Assembly: GCF_001578185.1 (NCBI RefSeq)
Contig: NZ_CP011008.1
Span: forward strand, 3,996,001-4,060,000
DNA length: 64,000 nucleotides
From: Peribacillus simplex
GTDB taxonomy: Bacteria > Bacillota > Bacilli > Bacillales > DSM-1321
Reading direction: 5' to 3'
In this document: piece by piece, positions 37,980 to 46,552 of the stretch
Position numbering within the stretch: position 1 is the stretch's first letter
Layout of the letters: each line of letters begins with the position of its first letter
Program-made: the position numbers and the translations under genes
Notes under the pieces: model-generated
Databases searched by the model: none
What the model was told of the DNA's origin: nothing
The model's input: only the letters and a program-made list of their open reading frames with translations

Positions 37980-38165
37980 TCATTTTTTCTTATAAATGAT
38001 CATCGCACTAAAACAGTAGATCTGTTCCTCTTCCTCTTCACCTGTAGTGGCGACATTATATTTGATGTCAACGATTTGATTATCACGAATGTCTTCCAAG
38101 AAAACGTTCATTTCATCCTCTAGATCCTTTTCATGCTCATAATCGAATAATTTGACTTGTATCAA
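37980..38165 (-). CDS. cse60: Sporulation protein Cse60
   Basis: This 61-residue acidic protein closely resembles B. subtilis Cse60, a sigma-E-dependent mother-cell product: IQVKLFDYEHEKDLEDEMN at the start, IVDIKYNVAT, and EEQIYCFSAMIIYKKK at the end. Its role in sporulation is unknown. TTG at 38165 lies after AGGGGAAAG. A sigma-E promoter was not identified with confidence. Its presence supports an endospore former. Confidence 0.88.
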   Translation of the reverse strand: MIQVKLFDYEHEKDLEDEMNVFLEDIRDNQIVDIKYNVATTGEEEEEQIYCFSAMIIYKKK

Positions 38166-38230
38166 CGGCTTTCCCCTGCCCTTTTACTATAATGATAGTT
38201 ATTGTGCAGGATGCCCATTTTTCATGATGA

Positions 38231-39313
38231 TTATACCTGATTTGTTTGTAAAGCGGCTAATACTGCCACCACTTCATCCCCGACTTCTTCTGTAGAGGCT
38301 ACCCCGCCCATATCAGGCGTCAGTGCCCTTTTATCGACCATCACCCTTTCGATCACGTCCAACACTTTTGCACCCCACTCCTCATGCCCGAAGAAATCAA
38401 GAATCTGACTGGCGGACCATATGGCCGCAAGTGGATTGGCGATGCCTTGATGGGCAATATCCGGCGCTGAGCCATGAATCGGTTCGAACATCGAAGGATA
38501 AATCCGTTCCGGGTTTAAATTGGCTCCGGCTGCCAAACCCATCCCGCCTGCAATGGCAGCACCTAAATCCGTGATGATGTCACCAAACAAATTGGAGGTG
38601 ACAACGATTTGAAATCGTTCGGGCTGTTTGACAAAAAACATGCTTGCCGCATCGACCAGATAGGAATTCGTTTCTACCTCCGGATACTCAATCCCGATTT
38701 CTTCAAAAACCTGATCCCAAAAAACCATTGAATAATTCAATGCGTTCGCCTTGCTTATACTCGTTAGCGTCCTGCCCGTTTTACGCGCCAGTTCATACGC
38801 ATAACGGATGATTCTCTCCGTTCCCTTTCGCGAAAAGACCCCCGTCTGCAGTACAACTTCTTCTGGCTTGCCTTTGAAAAGCCAATCACCAGCACCGGAA
38901 TATTCCCCTTCACTGTTTTCACGGATGACAATCATATCGATTTGGTCCCGTGTCACGTCTTTTAATGGACAAGGTGCACCTTGAAGCAATTTAACGGGTC
39001 GAACATTTACATATTGGTCAAATTGCTTTCTGATTTTCAGCAGAAGCTCACGTAATGAAATATGATCCGGGACACCAGGATAACCAACCGCCCCAAGATA
39101 CACGGCATCAAACTTCATAAGTTGTTCCAGCCCGTCATCGGGCAGCATTTTACCATGCTCAAGATAATATTCGCATCCCCATGGAAAATATGTGAACTCG
39201 AAAGAAAAATCCCCGGCAATCCCAGCCACTTTTTTTAGGACCTTAACACCCTCATTAATCACTTCAGGGCCTATTCCGTCACCCGCAATGACCGCTATTT
39301 TATAAACATCCAT
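38231..39313 (-). CDS. ycsA: Tartrate/3-isopropylmalate dehydrogenase family protein (YcsA-like)
   Basis: This NAD-dependent beta-decarboxylating dehydrogenase has 360 residues. It has AGDGIGPEVINEGVKVL at the N-terminus, VIRENSEGEYSGAGDW at the substrate loop, the metal-binding DIITDLGAAIAGGMGLAAGAN segment, and FEPIHGSAPDIAHQGIANPL. The RENSEGEYSG loop and overall length fit tartrate dehydrogenases and B. subtilis YcsA rather than LeuB. No leucine genes are near. ATG at 39313 follows GGAGGGCG. Preferred substrate uncertain (tartrate, D-malate). Confidence 0.88.
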   Translation of the reverse strand: MDVYKIAVIAGDGIGPEVINEGVKVLKKVAGIAGDFSFEFTYFPWGCEYYLEHGKMLPDDGLEQLMKFDAVYLGAVGYPGVPDHISLRELLLKIRKQFDQYVNVRPVKLLQGAPCPLKDVTRDQIDMIVIRENSEGEYSGAGDWLFKGKPEEVVLQTGVFSRKGTERIIRYAYELARKTGRTLTSISKANALNYSMVFWDQVFEEIGIEYPEVETNSYLVDAASMFFVKQPERFQIVVTSNLFGDIITDLGAAIAGGMGLAAGANLNPERIYPSMFEPIHGSAPDIAHQGIANPLAAIWSASQILDFFGHEEWGAKVLDVIERVMVDKRALTPDMGGVASTEEVGDEVVAVLAALQTNQV

Positions 39314-39447
39314 TCTTCGCCCTCCTTTATCTATATATTCTGATTTCAACACCCTGATTTTAACATATAACCTTTGCATTCCCGCTCCTAATGGAAACGC
39401 TTAAATGTGAACAGCAAAAAAAATTTTACCGGAAAGGTCCATAATGC

Positions 39448-39468
39448 AAAAAGAGCCCTTTCATGAAA
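39448..39468 (-). terminator. Left half of a terminator split by IS element B
   Basis: AAAAAGAGCCCTTTCATGAAA up to the IS. Joined to the right-hand GGACCC it would form a hairpin around CCTTTCATGAAAGG with a minus-strand T-run. Confidence 0.7.
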
Positions 39469-39518
39469 GAGGCTGCTGAAAAACTCACGTTTTTCTAACT
39501 AGTACGGTAAATCAAACT

Positions 39519-39568
39519 AAAAAAAAGACAATTCTCATTCGATACTTGAATGGAAATCGTCTTTTTTT
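39519..39568 (-). terminator. Terminator of the element B transposase
   Basis: AAAAAAAGAC and GTCTTTTTTT sides with an internal CATTC/GAATG stem, just after the transposase stop on the minus strand. Confidence 0.75.
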
Positions 39569-39587
39569 GCTTCTTTGTGTCACTTTT

Positions 39588-41039
39588 TTAGGCCTTTAAT
39601 TTCAATATTCTTTTCAAGTTAACGGTGAAAATAGCCATTGCTCCTTGTAATTCCATGCCAAGTAGACCCGAGGATTTTGCAACATCATACCCGTGTCTGT
39701 GTTTCAATTCACTGTTTTTCGCTTCTATTTTATAACGTTCTTTTGATTTTTCTTTAAAATACTCACTTTCCTGGAATGTAGCCTGTTCTGTATGTTCATT
39801 GGATTTAATACTGACAGAATAGGTCTTGCTTTTCGCTCCTTCTTTATAACAGCCCTCTTTTAAGGGACAAATCTTACACTTTTCTATATCGAAGTAATAG
39901 GTATCTGTTTGATTCGTCGCTACATCTTTTTTGCCCTGGCGAGCTTTCCTGATAGCCAAATGCCCAGCCTTACAAACGTACATTCCTGCATCCTTATTAA
40001 ATTGAAATTCCTCTTCCTTCTTCCGGAATCCCTGTGTAACAGAAGGATTCAATTTTGCGACTAGTTTAATGTTATTTTCTTCACTGTATTCAATATTTCC
40101 CTTCTCTGAGTAAGCTGTATCGCCAATCACGGTCTCAATCACCATACCGGCAGCCGTGCTCTTTTCAATTAATGCCTTTAATTCTTTACCGTCCGTTTTT
40201 TCACCTGTAGTGATAGTCGCAGCTGTAATGATTCGTTCCTCACTCATCGCAATATGTGTTTTGTATCCAAAGAAAGAAGAGTCAGCACTCTTGTGGCCAA
40301 TCTTGGCATCTTGGTCTTTGGAGATCCTTAACTGTTCGATATCATCGGATACCGTTTCCTTTAATAGATTTAACTGCTCTTTTACCTTTGGATATTGGGT
40401 GATACGCTCCTCTGTTTCCACTACCTCGATGAGCTTCTGGCAATAAGTAATTTCATCCTGCAATACATCAGTAGTGGTTTTGGATGGGAATTTATTTTTC
40501 ATCTCTTCATCTATCGAATAGATTACTTTTCTTAATCCTTTAGATTGGTCCATCAATATTTCTTTTGGAGTCTTATGATTGTATCTGGCTTTCGTGTGGG
40601 TGGCATCCACAATAATCGTTTTGTTTTTAATGATTTCCTTTTCAATCGCAATCTCAACGGTTTTATGAATGAGCATATCCAAAAGGTTTATGTCTTTTAA
40701 ACGGAGCTTTCGAAATTTCGTTAAGGAGCTAGGGTCAATAACTGGATCTTCTGGAGCCATGCCGAGGAAATATTTAAAGGACATGTCATACCTGGAACGC
40801 TCAACTATATCCACATCTGATAGGTCATGAATGGTCTTGAGCAGCAAATATTTAAACATACGTATTGGATCGACAGCATTCCTACCGTTATGAAGACAGT
40901 AGTTGTCCCTCAATTCTTCCAACACAAAAGAAAAGTCAATAAGTTCATTGATCTTGCGTAACATGTTATCCTTTGGAACCACTACATCATAAATGGCCAT
41001 ATATGGACTAAAAACCATAGACGTTTGTTTTTGAATCAT
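39588..41039 (-). CDS. IS1182 family transposase (element B)
   Basis: This intact 483-residue transposase has the N-terminal domain MFKYLLLKTIHDLSDVDIVE, the catalytic regions TIIVDATHTKARYN and TVIGDTAYSEKGN, the cysteine cluster YVCKAGH / IEKCKICPLKEGC and the C-terminal RYKIEAKNSELKHRHGYD with the catalytic glutamate. ATG at 41039 follows GGGTGATTACG; a GTG at 41054 is an alternative. It differs clearly from the transposase of element A. Its 3' end is close to a T-rich terminator inside the element. Confidence 0.93.
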   Translation of the reverse strand: MIQKQTSMVFSPYMAIYDVVVPKDNMLRKINELIDFSFVLEELRDNYCLHNGRNAVDPIRMFKYLLLKTIHDLSDVDIVERSRYDMSFKYFLGMAPEDPVIDPSSLTKFRKLRLKDINLLDMLIHKTVEIAIEKEIIKNKTIIVDATHTKARYNHKTPKEILMDQSKGLRKVIYSIDEEMKNKFPSKTTTDVLQDEITYCQKLIEVVETEERITQYPKVKEQLNLLKETVSDDIEQLRISKDQDAKIGHKSADSSFFGYKTHIAMSEERIITAATITTGEKTDGKELKALIEKSTAAGMVIETVIGDTAYSEKGNIEYSEENNIKLVAKLNPSVTQGFRKKEEEFQFNKDAGMYVCKAGHLAIRKARQGKKDVATNQTDTYYFDIEKCKICPLKEGCYKEGAKSKTYSVSIKSNEHTEQATFQESEYFKEKSKERYKIEAKNSELKHRHGYDVAKSSGLLGMELQGAMAIFTVNLKRILKLKA

Positions 41040-41087
41040 CGTAATCACCCACATAAATTTATTACCTTTGATTATAAAACAAAAAAA

Positions 41088-41124
41088 GGTAGATTTCCTC
41101 AGAATAAACTGAGAAAATCTACCT
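41088..41124 (-). terminator. Hairpin inside the right end of IS element B
   Basis: GGTAGATTT..CTCAG and CTGAG..AAATCTACC, followed on the minus strand by TTTTTTTG. It can block transcription entering from the rhodanese operon. Confidence 0.8.
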
Positions 41125-41157
41125 CTATTGGCCCGAAGGGACTTTTTCAGTGCCCTC

Positions 41158-41178
41158 TCATGAAAGGACCCTTTTTTT
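41158..41178 (-). terminator. Right half of the terminator split by IS element B
   Basis: TCATGAAAGGACCC and eight T on the plus strand, directly behind the stop of the 47-aa zinc-finger gene. In the uninterrupted state this was the end of the rhodanese operon. Confidence 0.7.
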
Positions 41179-41322
41179 TCATGCCTTTAAATATGCACGT
41201 CTTTCCGCATATTCTCGGCATTGTGAACAAACCGCGATTTTTTTTCTTTCTTCATTCAAATATGTCGTTACATTCTTGGATTTACGCTTACAAAAGTAAC
41301 AGGTTTTTTTGAAGAGCTTCAC
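41179..41322 (-). CDS. 47-aa zinc-finger-like small protein
   Basis: On the minus strand GTG at 41322 opens MKLFKKTCYFCKRKSKNV and the frame continues through VCSQCREYAERRAYLKA to TGA. Two CxxC pairs (CYFC and CSQC) about 24 residues apart make a small treble-clef or zinc-ribbon fold likely. The start overlaps the rhodanese stop (GTGA), so translation is coupled. A zinc- or sulfur-related partner of the rhodanese is a fair guess, no more. Confidence 0.72.
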   Translation of the reverse strand: MKLFKKTCYFCKRKSKNVTTYLNEERKKIAVCSQCREYAERRAYLKA

Positions 41323-41630
41323 TTAACGATGACTTCGCCGTCCCATTCAAGCATTCCGCCTTCCATGTTTGCCACTTTATATCCTTGTTCCTGAAGATAA
41401 TGGCATACATTTTCACTGCGGCGTCCTGAACGGCAGATAAAGATGTATTCTTTTTCTTTATCAAAATAATCAAGATTAGCTGGGATATCATTCATGCGGA
41501 TATGTTTCGCGCCTTCGATCATTCCTTCTTGCACTTCTTCGTCTTCACGAACATCGACAAGTTCCATCGCTTCGCCTGCCTCAAGCTTTGCTTCCACTTC
41601 TTCAGTTGTAATGATTTTGATTTCTTCCAT
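41319..41630 (-). CDS. Single-domain rhodanese (YtwF-like)
   Basis: This 103-residue sulfurtransferase domain has VDVREDEEVQEGMIEGAKHI and the active-site loop ICRSGRRSENVCHYL, with the persulfide-forming cysteine in CRSGRRS. It accepts sulfane sulfur from small donors or partner proteins. ATG at 41630 follows GAGGTG; an in-frame ATG nine bases upstream is less well placed. It is coupled to the 47-aa zinc-finger gene. Confidence 0.92.
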   Translation of the reverse strand: MEEIKIITTEEVEAKLEAGEAMELVDVREDEEVQEGMIEGAKHIRMNDIPANLDYFDKEKEYIFICRSGRRSENVCHYLQEQGYKVANMEGGMLEWDGEVIVK

Positions 41631-41810
41631 AATTAGCACCTCGAATTATCGTATGATTTATCTAATTCATTATAACAAATATTCCAGCCAAACATTACTT
41701 TATGGATTGTGTACTTTTAAGGTAAACATACAACGCTAATTGAAAATGCATGTTCACTTATATTCATTCTTGATAAAAGCGCACCTAACAGGATAGCTGA
41801 TTTTTAAAAA

Positions 41811-41851
41811 TAAAACGCCAGCGAATATCATTTTCGCTAGCGTTTTATTTT
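41811..41851 (-). terminator. Terminator of namA
   Basis: AAAACGCCAGCGAA and TTCGCTAGCGTTTT form a stem with one mismatch and are T-rich on both sides. Confidence 0.88.
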
Positions 41852-41868
41852 GAACTAATGAATTATTC

Positions 41869-42897
41869 TTAATGTCTGAAACCTCGCTCATATTGTTTAG
41901 GAATATCAACTTGTTTATTCAAAGTTTTAGATGCTTCTAGAGACCAGTAAGGGTTGCGCAACATCCCTCTTCCTATTGCCACCAAGTCTGCTTCTTCATT
42001 TCCAATGATTGAGTTTGCAAGAATTGGATCATCTAATCTACCTACAGCAATCACTGGAATATCCAAAGCTTTTTTAATTTCCCTAGCCAATGGCGTTTGA
42101 TAGCTAGCATGCGTGCCCGGTCTTCCGTCTGCTCCAATCGGGCCCTCTCCGCCAGAGCTGACATGGAACATATCCACACCTGCTTCTTTAAAGACTTTGG
42201 AAAACTCAATACTTTCTTCCAGACCGTATCCGCCTTCCACGTATTCTTTTGCAGAAATACGCATAATTAAAGGCATATCAGCTGGCATTTCGCTTTTCAC
42301 TGCTTCAATTACTTCTACTCCAAATTTGGTTAAGTCTTTTCCGTATTCATCTTCACGTTTATTCGTAAGTGGCGATGTGAATTGGTGAATTAAATATCCG
42401 TGTGCCCCATGCAATTCAATCACGTCAAAGCCTGCTTGAACGGCTCTTCTAACTGAGTTACGGAATTTATCGACCATTTCCTTAACTTCTTCCGTCTCCA
42501 AAGCTCTTGGTGTCTTAAACGTTTCGTCAAACGCGATGGCTGATGGTGCTACCGGCGTTTCTGCATCCTGTGCTTTACGCCCCGCATGAGCAATTTGAAT
42601 ACCGATTTTTGCACCGTATTGATGAACCTCCTTAACGATTTTGGAGAAGGCATCAACTTGATCGTCAGACCATAATCCAAGATCGCCATTCGTAATCCGG
42701 CCATCAGGTTCTACATCCGTCATTTCCACGATGATAAACCCAGTGCCGCCAATTGCTCTGCTCACATAATGGTGCTGATGCCAATTAGTTGGTATCCCAT
42801 CTTCCGCTTCGACGGAATATTGGCACATAGGCGGCATGACGATCCTATTTTTCAATTCAAGTTCTTTTATGCGATAAGGCGAAAATAAATCTTTCAT
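41869..42897 (-). CDS. namA: NADPH dehydrogenase, old yellow enzyme family (NamA/YqjM)
   Basis: This FMN-dependent ene-reductase has 342 residues. The NamA-type active-site cysteine is in VMPPMCQYSVEAEDG, with the substrate-binding FDVIELHGAHGYLIHQFTSPLTN, and VAIGRGMLRNPYW near the C-terminus. It reduces electrophilic enones, nitro compounds and related xenobiotics. ATG at 42897 has GGAG upstream. It is divergent from a MarR gene, with a palindrome between them, suggesting electrophile-responsive control. Confidence 0.94.
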   Translation of the reverse strand: MKDLFSPYRIKELELKNRIVMPPMCQYSVEAEDGIPTNWHQHHYVSRAIGGTGFIIVEMTDVEPDGRITNGDLGLWSDDQVDAFSKIVKEVHQYGAKIGIQIAHAGRKAQDAETPVAPSAIAFDETFKTPRALETEEVKEMVDKFRNSVRRAVQAGFDVIELHGAHGYLIHQFTSPLTNKREDEYGKDLTKFGVEVIEAVKSEMPADMPLIMRISAKEYVEGGYGLEESIEFSKVFKEAGVDMFHVSSGGEGPIGADGRPGTHASYQTPLAREIKKALDIPVIAVGRLDDPILANSIIGNEEADLVAIGRGMLRNPYWSLEASKTLNKQVDIPKQYERGFRH

Positions 42898-42920
42898 ATT
42901 TTTTATCTCCTTCAATTTAT

Positions 42921-42938
42921 AATGCATGCACATGCATT
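42921..42938. promoter_or_regulatory. Candidate MarR operator
   Basis: The arms AATGCATG and CATGCATT are separated by CA. It lies 24 bp upstream of namA, in the gap shared with the divergent marR gene. Confidence 0.55.
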
Positions 42939-43082
42939 TATATCATCTCGATAATATTGTGTCAACTAATCAGATTCTCCTTAACAGACGATTGCGTTCA
43001 TTGTAAACGCTATCGTTTGTTGGTACACATTCTTTAATATGTGGTATATTTAAAGGAAGTAAGCAGAGGAAGGCGAATATAA

Positions 43083-43523
43083 ATGTCCAGTGAACAAACC
43101 CTTTTAAATACATGGTTATCTTTTACACGTATTCATGCCGAGCTCGCCAATGAGCTTGATCGAATGCTGCAAGCAAGACACCAAACGGCTTTGAATGAGT
43201 TTTATGTTTTATTATTTTTATCAAAAACACCAGAAAAAAAACTGAGGCTGCTGGAATTGCAACAGTTAGTCGGGTTAAGTCAAAGTGCGATGTCAAGGCT
43301 TTCTGTTAGAATGGAAAATAAAAGCTGCGGTGTCATTCAAAGGCTTGGATATGAAGACGACCGTCGCGGTGTGTGTGCGATCATAACGGACCTTGGTGAG
43401 ATAAGACTTCAGGAAATCCTTTCCACCGTAAATGAAACACTTGAAAAGTCTTTAAAGAATAATGACATCGACACAGCACTGAAATTATTCGTCCATGCAA
43501 AAAAGCAGAACACAGGAGAATGA
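43083..43523 (+). CDS. MarR family transcriptional regulator
   Basis: The 146-residue winged-helix regulator has RLLELQQLVGLSQSAMSRLSVRM (recognition helix) and the wing GYEDDRRGVCAIITDLGE, where the DxRR motif reads DDRRG. Cysteines at the end of the recognition helix (NKSCGV) and in the wing could sense oxidants or electrophiles. It is divergent from namA and probably regulates it together with itself. Confidence 0.9.
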   Translation: MSSEQTLLNTWLSFTRIHAELANELDRMLQARHQTALNEFYVLLFLSKTPEKKLRLLELQQLVGLSQSAMSRLSVRMENKSCGVIQRLGYEDDRRGVCAIITDLGEIRLQEILSTVNETLEKSLKNNDIDTALKLFVHAKKQNTGE

Positions 43524-43608
43524 TTGAAGCGATTTCGATGGCTTATATGAAATTGTGCTCCATTCAATTTGGGGCCTTTTTTTCTTTTCCATATTTGGGC
43601 AGACATCC

Positions 43609-43645
43609 AAAAAAAAAGAGAAAGACGAATGCTCTCGTCTCTCTC
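43609..43645 (-). terminator. Terminator of the aldo/keto reductase gene
   Basis: On the minus strand AGAGAGACGA and TCGTCTTTCTCT are followed by nine T. Confidence 0.82.
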
Positions 43646-43658
43646 CTTCATTCAACTA

Positions 43659-44501
43659 TTAAAAGTCGAAATTATCAGGATCTGGACCAACACGGTGATT
43701 CTGATTCAATCCATCAATTTGGTTCAATTCCTCTTCCGTCAATTCGAAATCGAATACAGATGAGTTTTCTACAATACGATGTTCTTTAGTGGATTTGGGA
43801 ATCGTTACAATCCCATTTTGTATATCCCAGCGCAAAATGACTTGTGCAACTGATTTGCCATGCTTGGCCGCAATTGCTTGTAAAACGTCATTATCCAAAA
43901 GTTCACCTTGCATCAATGGTGACCACGCTTCAAGTTGTATTCCTTGTTCCTTACAAAATGCCTGAACTTCTTTTTGAGTTATACGCGGATGGCATTCCAC
44001 TTGATTGACCATCGGCTTCACTTCCGCATCTTTCATTAAACCTTTAAGATGGTGAATTTGGAAATTGCTCACACCGATCGCTTTTACTTTTCCTTCTTTA
44101 TAAAGGGTTTCCAGCGCTCTCCAAGCTTCCTTATATTTTCCTTCCACAGGCCAATGGATAAGATATAAATCCAAGTACTCCAAGCCAAGTTTCTTTAAGC
44201 TTTTTTCGTAAGCCGCGATTGTTGATTCATATCCTAAATCAGCATTCCAGACTTTTGATGTTACGAATAAATCTTCCCTGGAGATTCCAGCTTCTTTTAA
44301 GCCTTCAAGGATCCCTTGTCCGACCCCTTCTTCATTTTCATAAATGGCAGCCGTATCAATACTGCGATAACCATGTTTAATGGCCACTTTAACTGCATTT
44401 ACCAGCTCCGGTCCTTCTTCCACCTTAAATACGCCCAATCCGAACCAAGGCATTTTAACGCCATTATGCAACGTAGTTGTATCTTGTAAATTTTTCACCA
44501 T
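43659..44501 (-). CDS. yvgN: Aldo/keto reductase (YvgN-like glyoxal reductase)
   Basis: This NADPH-dependent AKR of family 5 has 280 residues. It has GYRSIDTAAIYENEEGVG with the catalytic aspartate and tyrosine, FVTSKVWNADLGY with the lysine, YLIHWPVEGKYKEAWRALE with the histidine, and the cofactor stretch IPKSTKEHRIVEN. Relatives detoxify methylglyoxal and other aldehydes. It is preceded by GGGGGTAG. An unusual long hairpin occupies its leader (44547-44631). Confidence 0.92.
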   Translation of the reverse strand: MVKNLQDTTTLHNGVKMPWFGLGVFKVEEGPELVNAVKVAIKHGYRSIDTAAIYENEEGVGQGILEGLKEAGISREDLFVTSKVWNADLGYESTIAAYEKSLKKLGLEYLDLYLIHWPVEGKYKEAWRALETLYKEGKVKAIGVSNFQIHHLKGLMKDAEVKPMVNQVECHPRITQKEVQAFCKEQGIQLEAWSPLMQGELLDNDVLQAIAAKHGKSVAQVILRWDIQNGIVTIPKSTKEHRIVENSSVFDFELTEEELNQIDGLNQNHRVGPDPDNFDF

Positions 44502-44546
44502 TATACTCTACCCCCAAATTTTTTCTTCATTGTTTTTAAGATTGTA

Positions 44547-44631
44547 ATGCGTTTAAGTATCAGTATCATTACATCCCTTCAAGGAACCTTCCATCATTCA
44601 CTGAAGGGATGCAATGATACTCTAAACGCAT
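44547..44631. repeat. Long imperfect hairpin in the leader of the AKR gene
   Basis: The left arm ATGCGTTTA..GTATCATTACATCCCTTCA pairs with the right arm TGAAGGGATGCAATGATAC..TAAACGCAT; one inner mismatch and a small bulge are present, and the loop is about 20 nt. There is no T-run on either side. It could be a leader RNA, a decayed mobile unit or an mRNA stabiliser. Confidence 0.65.
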
Positions 44632-44667
44632 AGCATGCTTTTTCTAACATGCATCACTTTTTCAATC

Positions 44668-45873
44668 CTATGCTATTTTGCCAGTCCCCTTGGAACGGTC
44701 TTTACTTTCCAAGGCACGGCTCCAAGCTGTTAAAACCACTGCTGCAAACACCATAACTCCACCTATCCACGCTGTATGAATCAGTCCGATCGAATCCGTA
44801 ATCACCCCGCCTAAGTAGGCACCAATGGCGATTCCCGCATTGAAGGCAGCAATATTGATGGCTGACGCCACGTCCACTGCACTCGGCACGAAACGCTCCG
44901 CTAACATGACGACATACACTTGAAGCCCCGGAACATTCATGAATGCAAATAATCCCATTAAAATGATCGTAATTAGACCGGCTATCTTAAACGGTGCCGT
45001 GAAAGTCAAGACAACAAGTACAATGGCTTGAATAAGAAACATATAGAATAGGGCATTAATAGGATTGCGATTCGCGAATTTCCCGCCAAGGGTATTTCCT
45101 ATTGCTATGGCTACTCCATATATTAGCAAAATCAATGCCACAGTTCCTTCTTTATACCCTGTCACTTCCTGAAGTAATGGCGAGAGGTACGTGAAGACAA
45201 CGAATGTACCTCCATACCCTAATGCTGTAATGATGAATACTAGCAGCAATCGGCCATTCGTAACCAATTTGATTTGATCACGGAACGTTGTCCGTGCAGC
45301 TTTTCTTAAATCGGACGGGACCAGGATGCTGTTCCCGATGAAAGCAATCAGGCCGATTGCCACAATGATTATGAAAGCGAATCTCCAGCCGAATTGCTGA
45401 CCGATGAAGGTTCCAAAAGGAACTCCGGTCACCGTTGCCACCGTCAGGCCTGTAAACATGATGGCGATGGCACTTGCCCTGCGGTTTTCAGGGACCAAAT
45501 CAGCAGCAATCGTAGCTCCGATTGACATGAAGATACCATGTGCAAGCGCTGAAATGACACGTGCGATCAATAATACACCGACCGTGGTCGCAGAAGCCGC
45601 TAATGCATTTCCGGCAATGAACACGACCATTATCCATAGCAATAAAGTCTTTCGCGACATATTCGATGTCAGGGATGTCAGGATAGGTGCCCCGAACATG
45701 ACCCCTAAGGCGTATAAGGATACCGTCAATCCCGCCGTCGTCACTGTAATGTGTAAATCTTTAGAAATGAGTGGTAATAGTCCCACGCTGATGAACTCTG
45801 TTGTTCCTATCGCAAAGGCACTGATCGCTAAAGCCAGCAATGCCCATGTACTTCTATTTTTACTTGAAATCAT
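44668..45873 (-). CDS. MFS transporter, DHA1 type (AraJ-like)
   Basis: The 401-residue, 12-helix efflux permease has the family start FAIGTTEFISVGLLPLISKD, motif A-like segment GAPILTSLTSNMSRKTLLLW, and the motif C-like GVPFGTFIGQQFGWRFAF. It most resembles sugar or drug efflux proteins of the AraJ/YdhP group. GAAGGAG precedes ATG at 45873. It is divergent from an HxlR regulator, which likely controls it; the substrate is unknown. Confidence 0.88.
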   Translation of the reverse strand: MISSKNRSTWALLALAISAFAIGTTEFISVGLLPLISKDLHITVTTAGLTVSLYALGVMFGAPILTSLTSNMSRKTLLLWIMVVFIAGNALAASATTVGVLLIARVISALAHGIFMSIGATIAADLVPENRRASAIAIMFTGLTVATVTGVPFGTFIGQQFGWRFAFIIIVAIGLIAFIGNSILVPSDLRKAARTTFRDQIKLVTNGRLLLVFIITALGYGGTFVVFTYLSPLLQEVTGYKEGTVALILLIYGVAIAIGNTLGGKFANRNPINALFYMFLIQAIVLVVLTFTAPFKIAGLITIILMGLFAFMNVPGLQVYVVMLAERFVPSAVDVASAINIAAFNAGIAIGAYLGGVITDSIGLIHTAWIGGVMVFAAVVLTAWSRALESKDRSKGTGKIA

Positions 45874-45996
45874 ATCCTCTTCTCCTTCTCGTCGTTTTGT
45901 ACTATCATTGAAATTGCCTTAGCAACTTTTTTTATAAATGGTACAGTTGAATTCGGTGTGCAAATGTTATTATGAGTTATAATAGTAATAAAAAAC

Positions 45997-46006
45997 AGTA
46001 CGTACT
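45997..46006. promoter_or_regulatory. Candidate HxlR operator 1
   Basis: The palindrome AGTACGTACT lies between the divergent MFS and HxlR genes. A second inverted repeat, ATAGGCACC..GTACCTAT, sits 10-20 bp further at about 46016-46038. Confidence 0.5.
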
Positions 46007-46052
46007 TTAAAGTGATATAGGCACCTTTTAGTACCTATAAAACAAGGAGAGT

Positions 46053-46433
46053 ATGCCAATCATGCAAAAAAAGAAATACAATATATCAGTTGAAGCGACA
46101 CTGGAAGTAATGGGCGGAAAGTGGAAATGCGTAATCCTCTGCCATCTGACCCACGGAAAAAAGCGGACCAGTGAGTTGAAGCGCCTTATGCCGAACATCA
46201 CCCAAAAAATGTTGACCCAACAATTGAGGGAGTTAGAAAAGGACGAGGTCATCAATCGTATCGTTTATAACCAAGTCCCCCCTAAAGTGGAATATGAACT
46301 TAGTGAGTATGGGCAAAGCCTGGAAAGTATCCTATCCGCACTGTGTACGTGGGGGGAAAATCACATAACCAGAGTGTATGGGGATAAGTTTTCCGTTCTT
46401 GAGGAAAGTGTATTGAATGATCAATTAAAGTAA
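46053..46433 (+). CDS. HxlR family transcriptional regulator
   Basis: The 126-residue winged helix has the HxlR signature GGKWKCVILCHLTHGKKRTSEL, ITQKMLTQQLRELEKDEVINR and VPPKVEYELSEYG. Cysteines in WKCVILC are where some HxlR members sense aldehydes or quinones. The start is ambiguous: ATG at 46053 is only three bases from AAGGAG and ATG at 46062 is twelve bases away. It is divergent from the MFS pump. Confidence 0.9.
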   Translation: MPIMQKKKYNISVEATLEVMGGKWKCVILCHLTHGKKRTSELKRLMPNITQKMLTQQLRELEKDEVINRIVYNQVPPKVEYELSEYGQSLESILSALCTWGENHITRVYGDKFSVLEESVLNDQLK

Positions 46434-46445
46434 TTCAAAACAAAA

Positions 46446-46477
46446 AAACGGAGTCCACTAAAGGGATTCCGTTTTTT
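46446..46477 (+). terminator. Terminator of the HxlR gene
   Basis: AACGGAGTCC and GGGATTCCGTT followed by TTTTTT. Confidence 0.85.
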
Positions 46478-46552
46478 TGCTGAACCGATCAAACATCATC
46501 ATTGAAGAATAAAACAAAAAAGATTAGCTCAAATGTGCTATTTTTTTGTTTA

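Larger units (their letters stand above)
39469..41157 (-). mobile_element. IS1182-family element B, with 8-bp target duplication
   Basis: The 1,689-bp element has inverted ends GAGGCTGCTGAAAAACTC (left) and GAGGGCACTGAAAAAGTC (right, inverted), 14 of 18 matching. It is flanked by the exact duplication TCATGAAA at 39461-39468 and 41158-41165. One intact transposase is present. The target lies at the centre of a palindromic terminator. Its transposase is a different subgroup from element A. Confidence 0.9.

Noticed and set aside
44547..44631. Ordinary terminator of the MFS gene
   Set aside because: The stem is far longer than usual and has no T-run on the minus strand, so it was kept as an unexplained hairpin instead.
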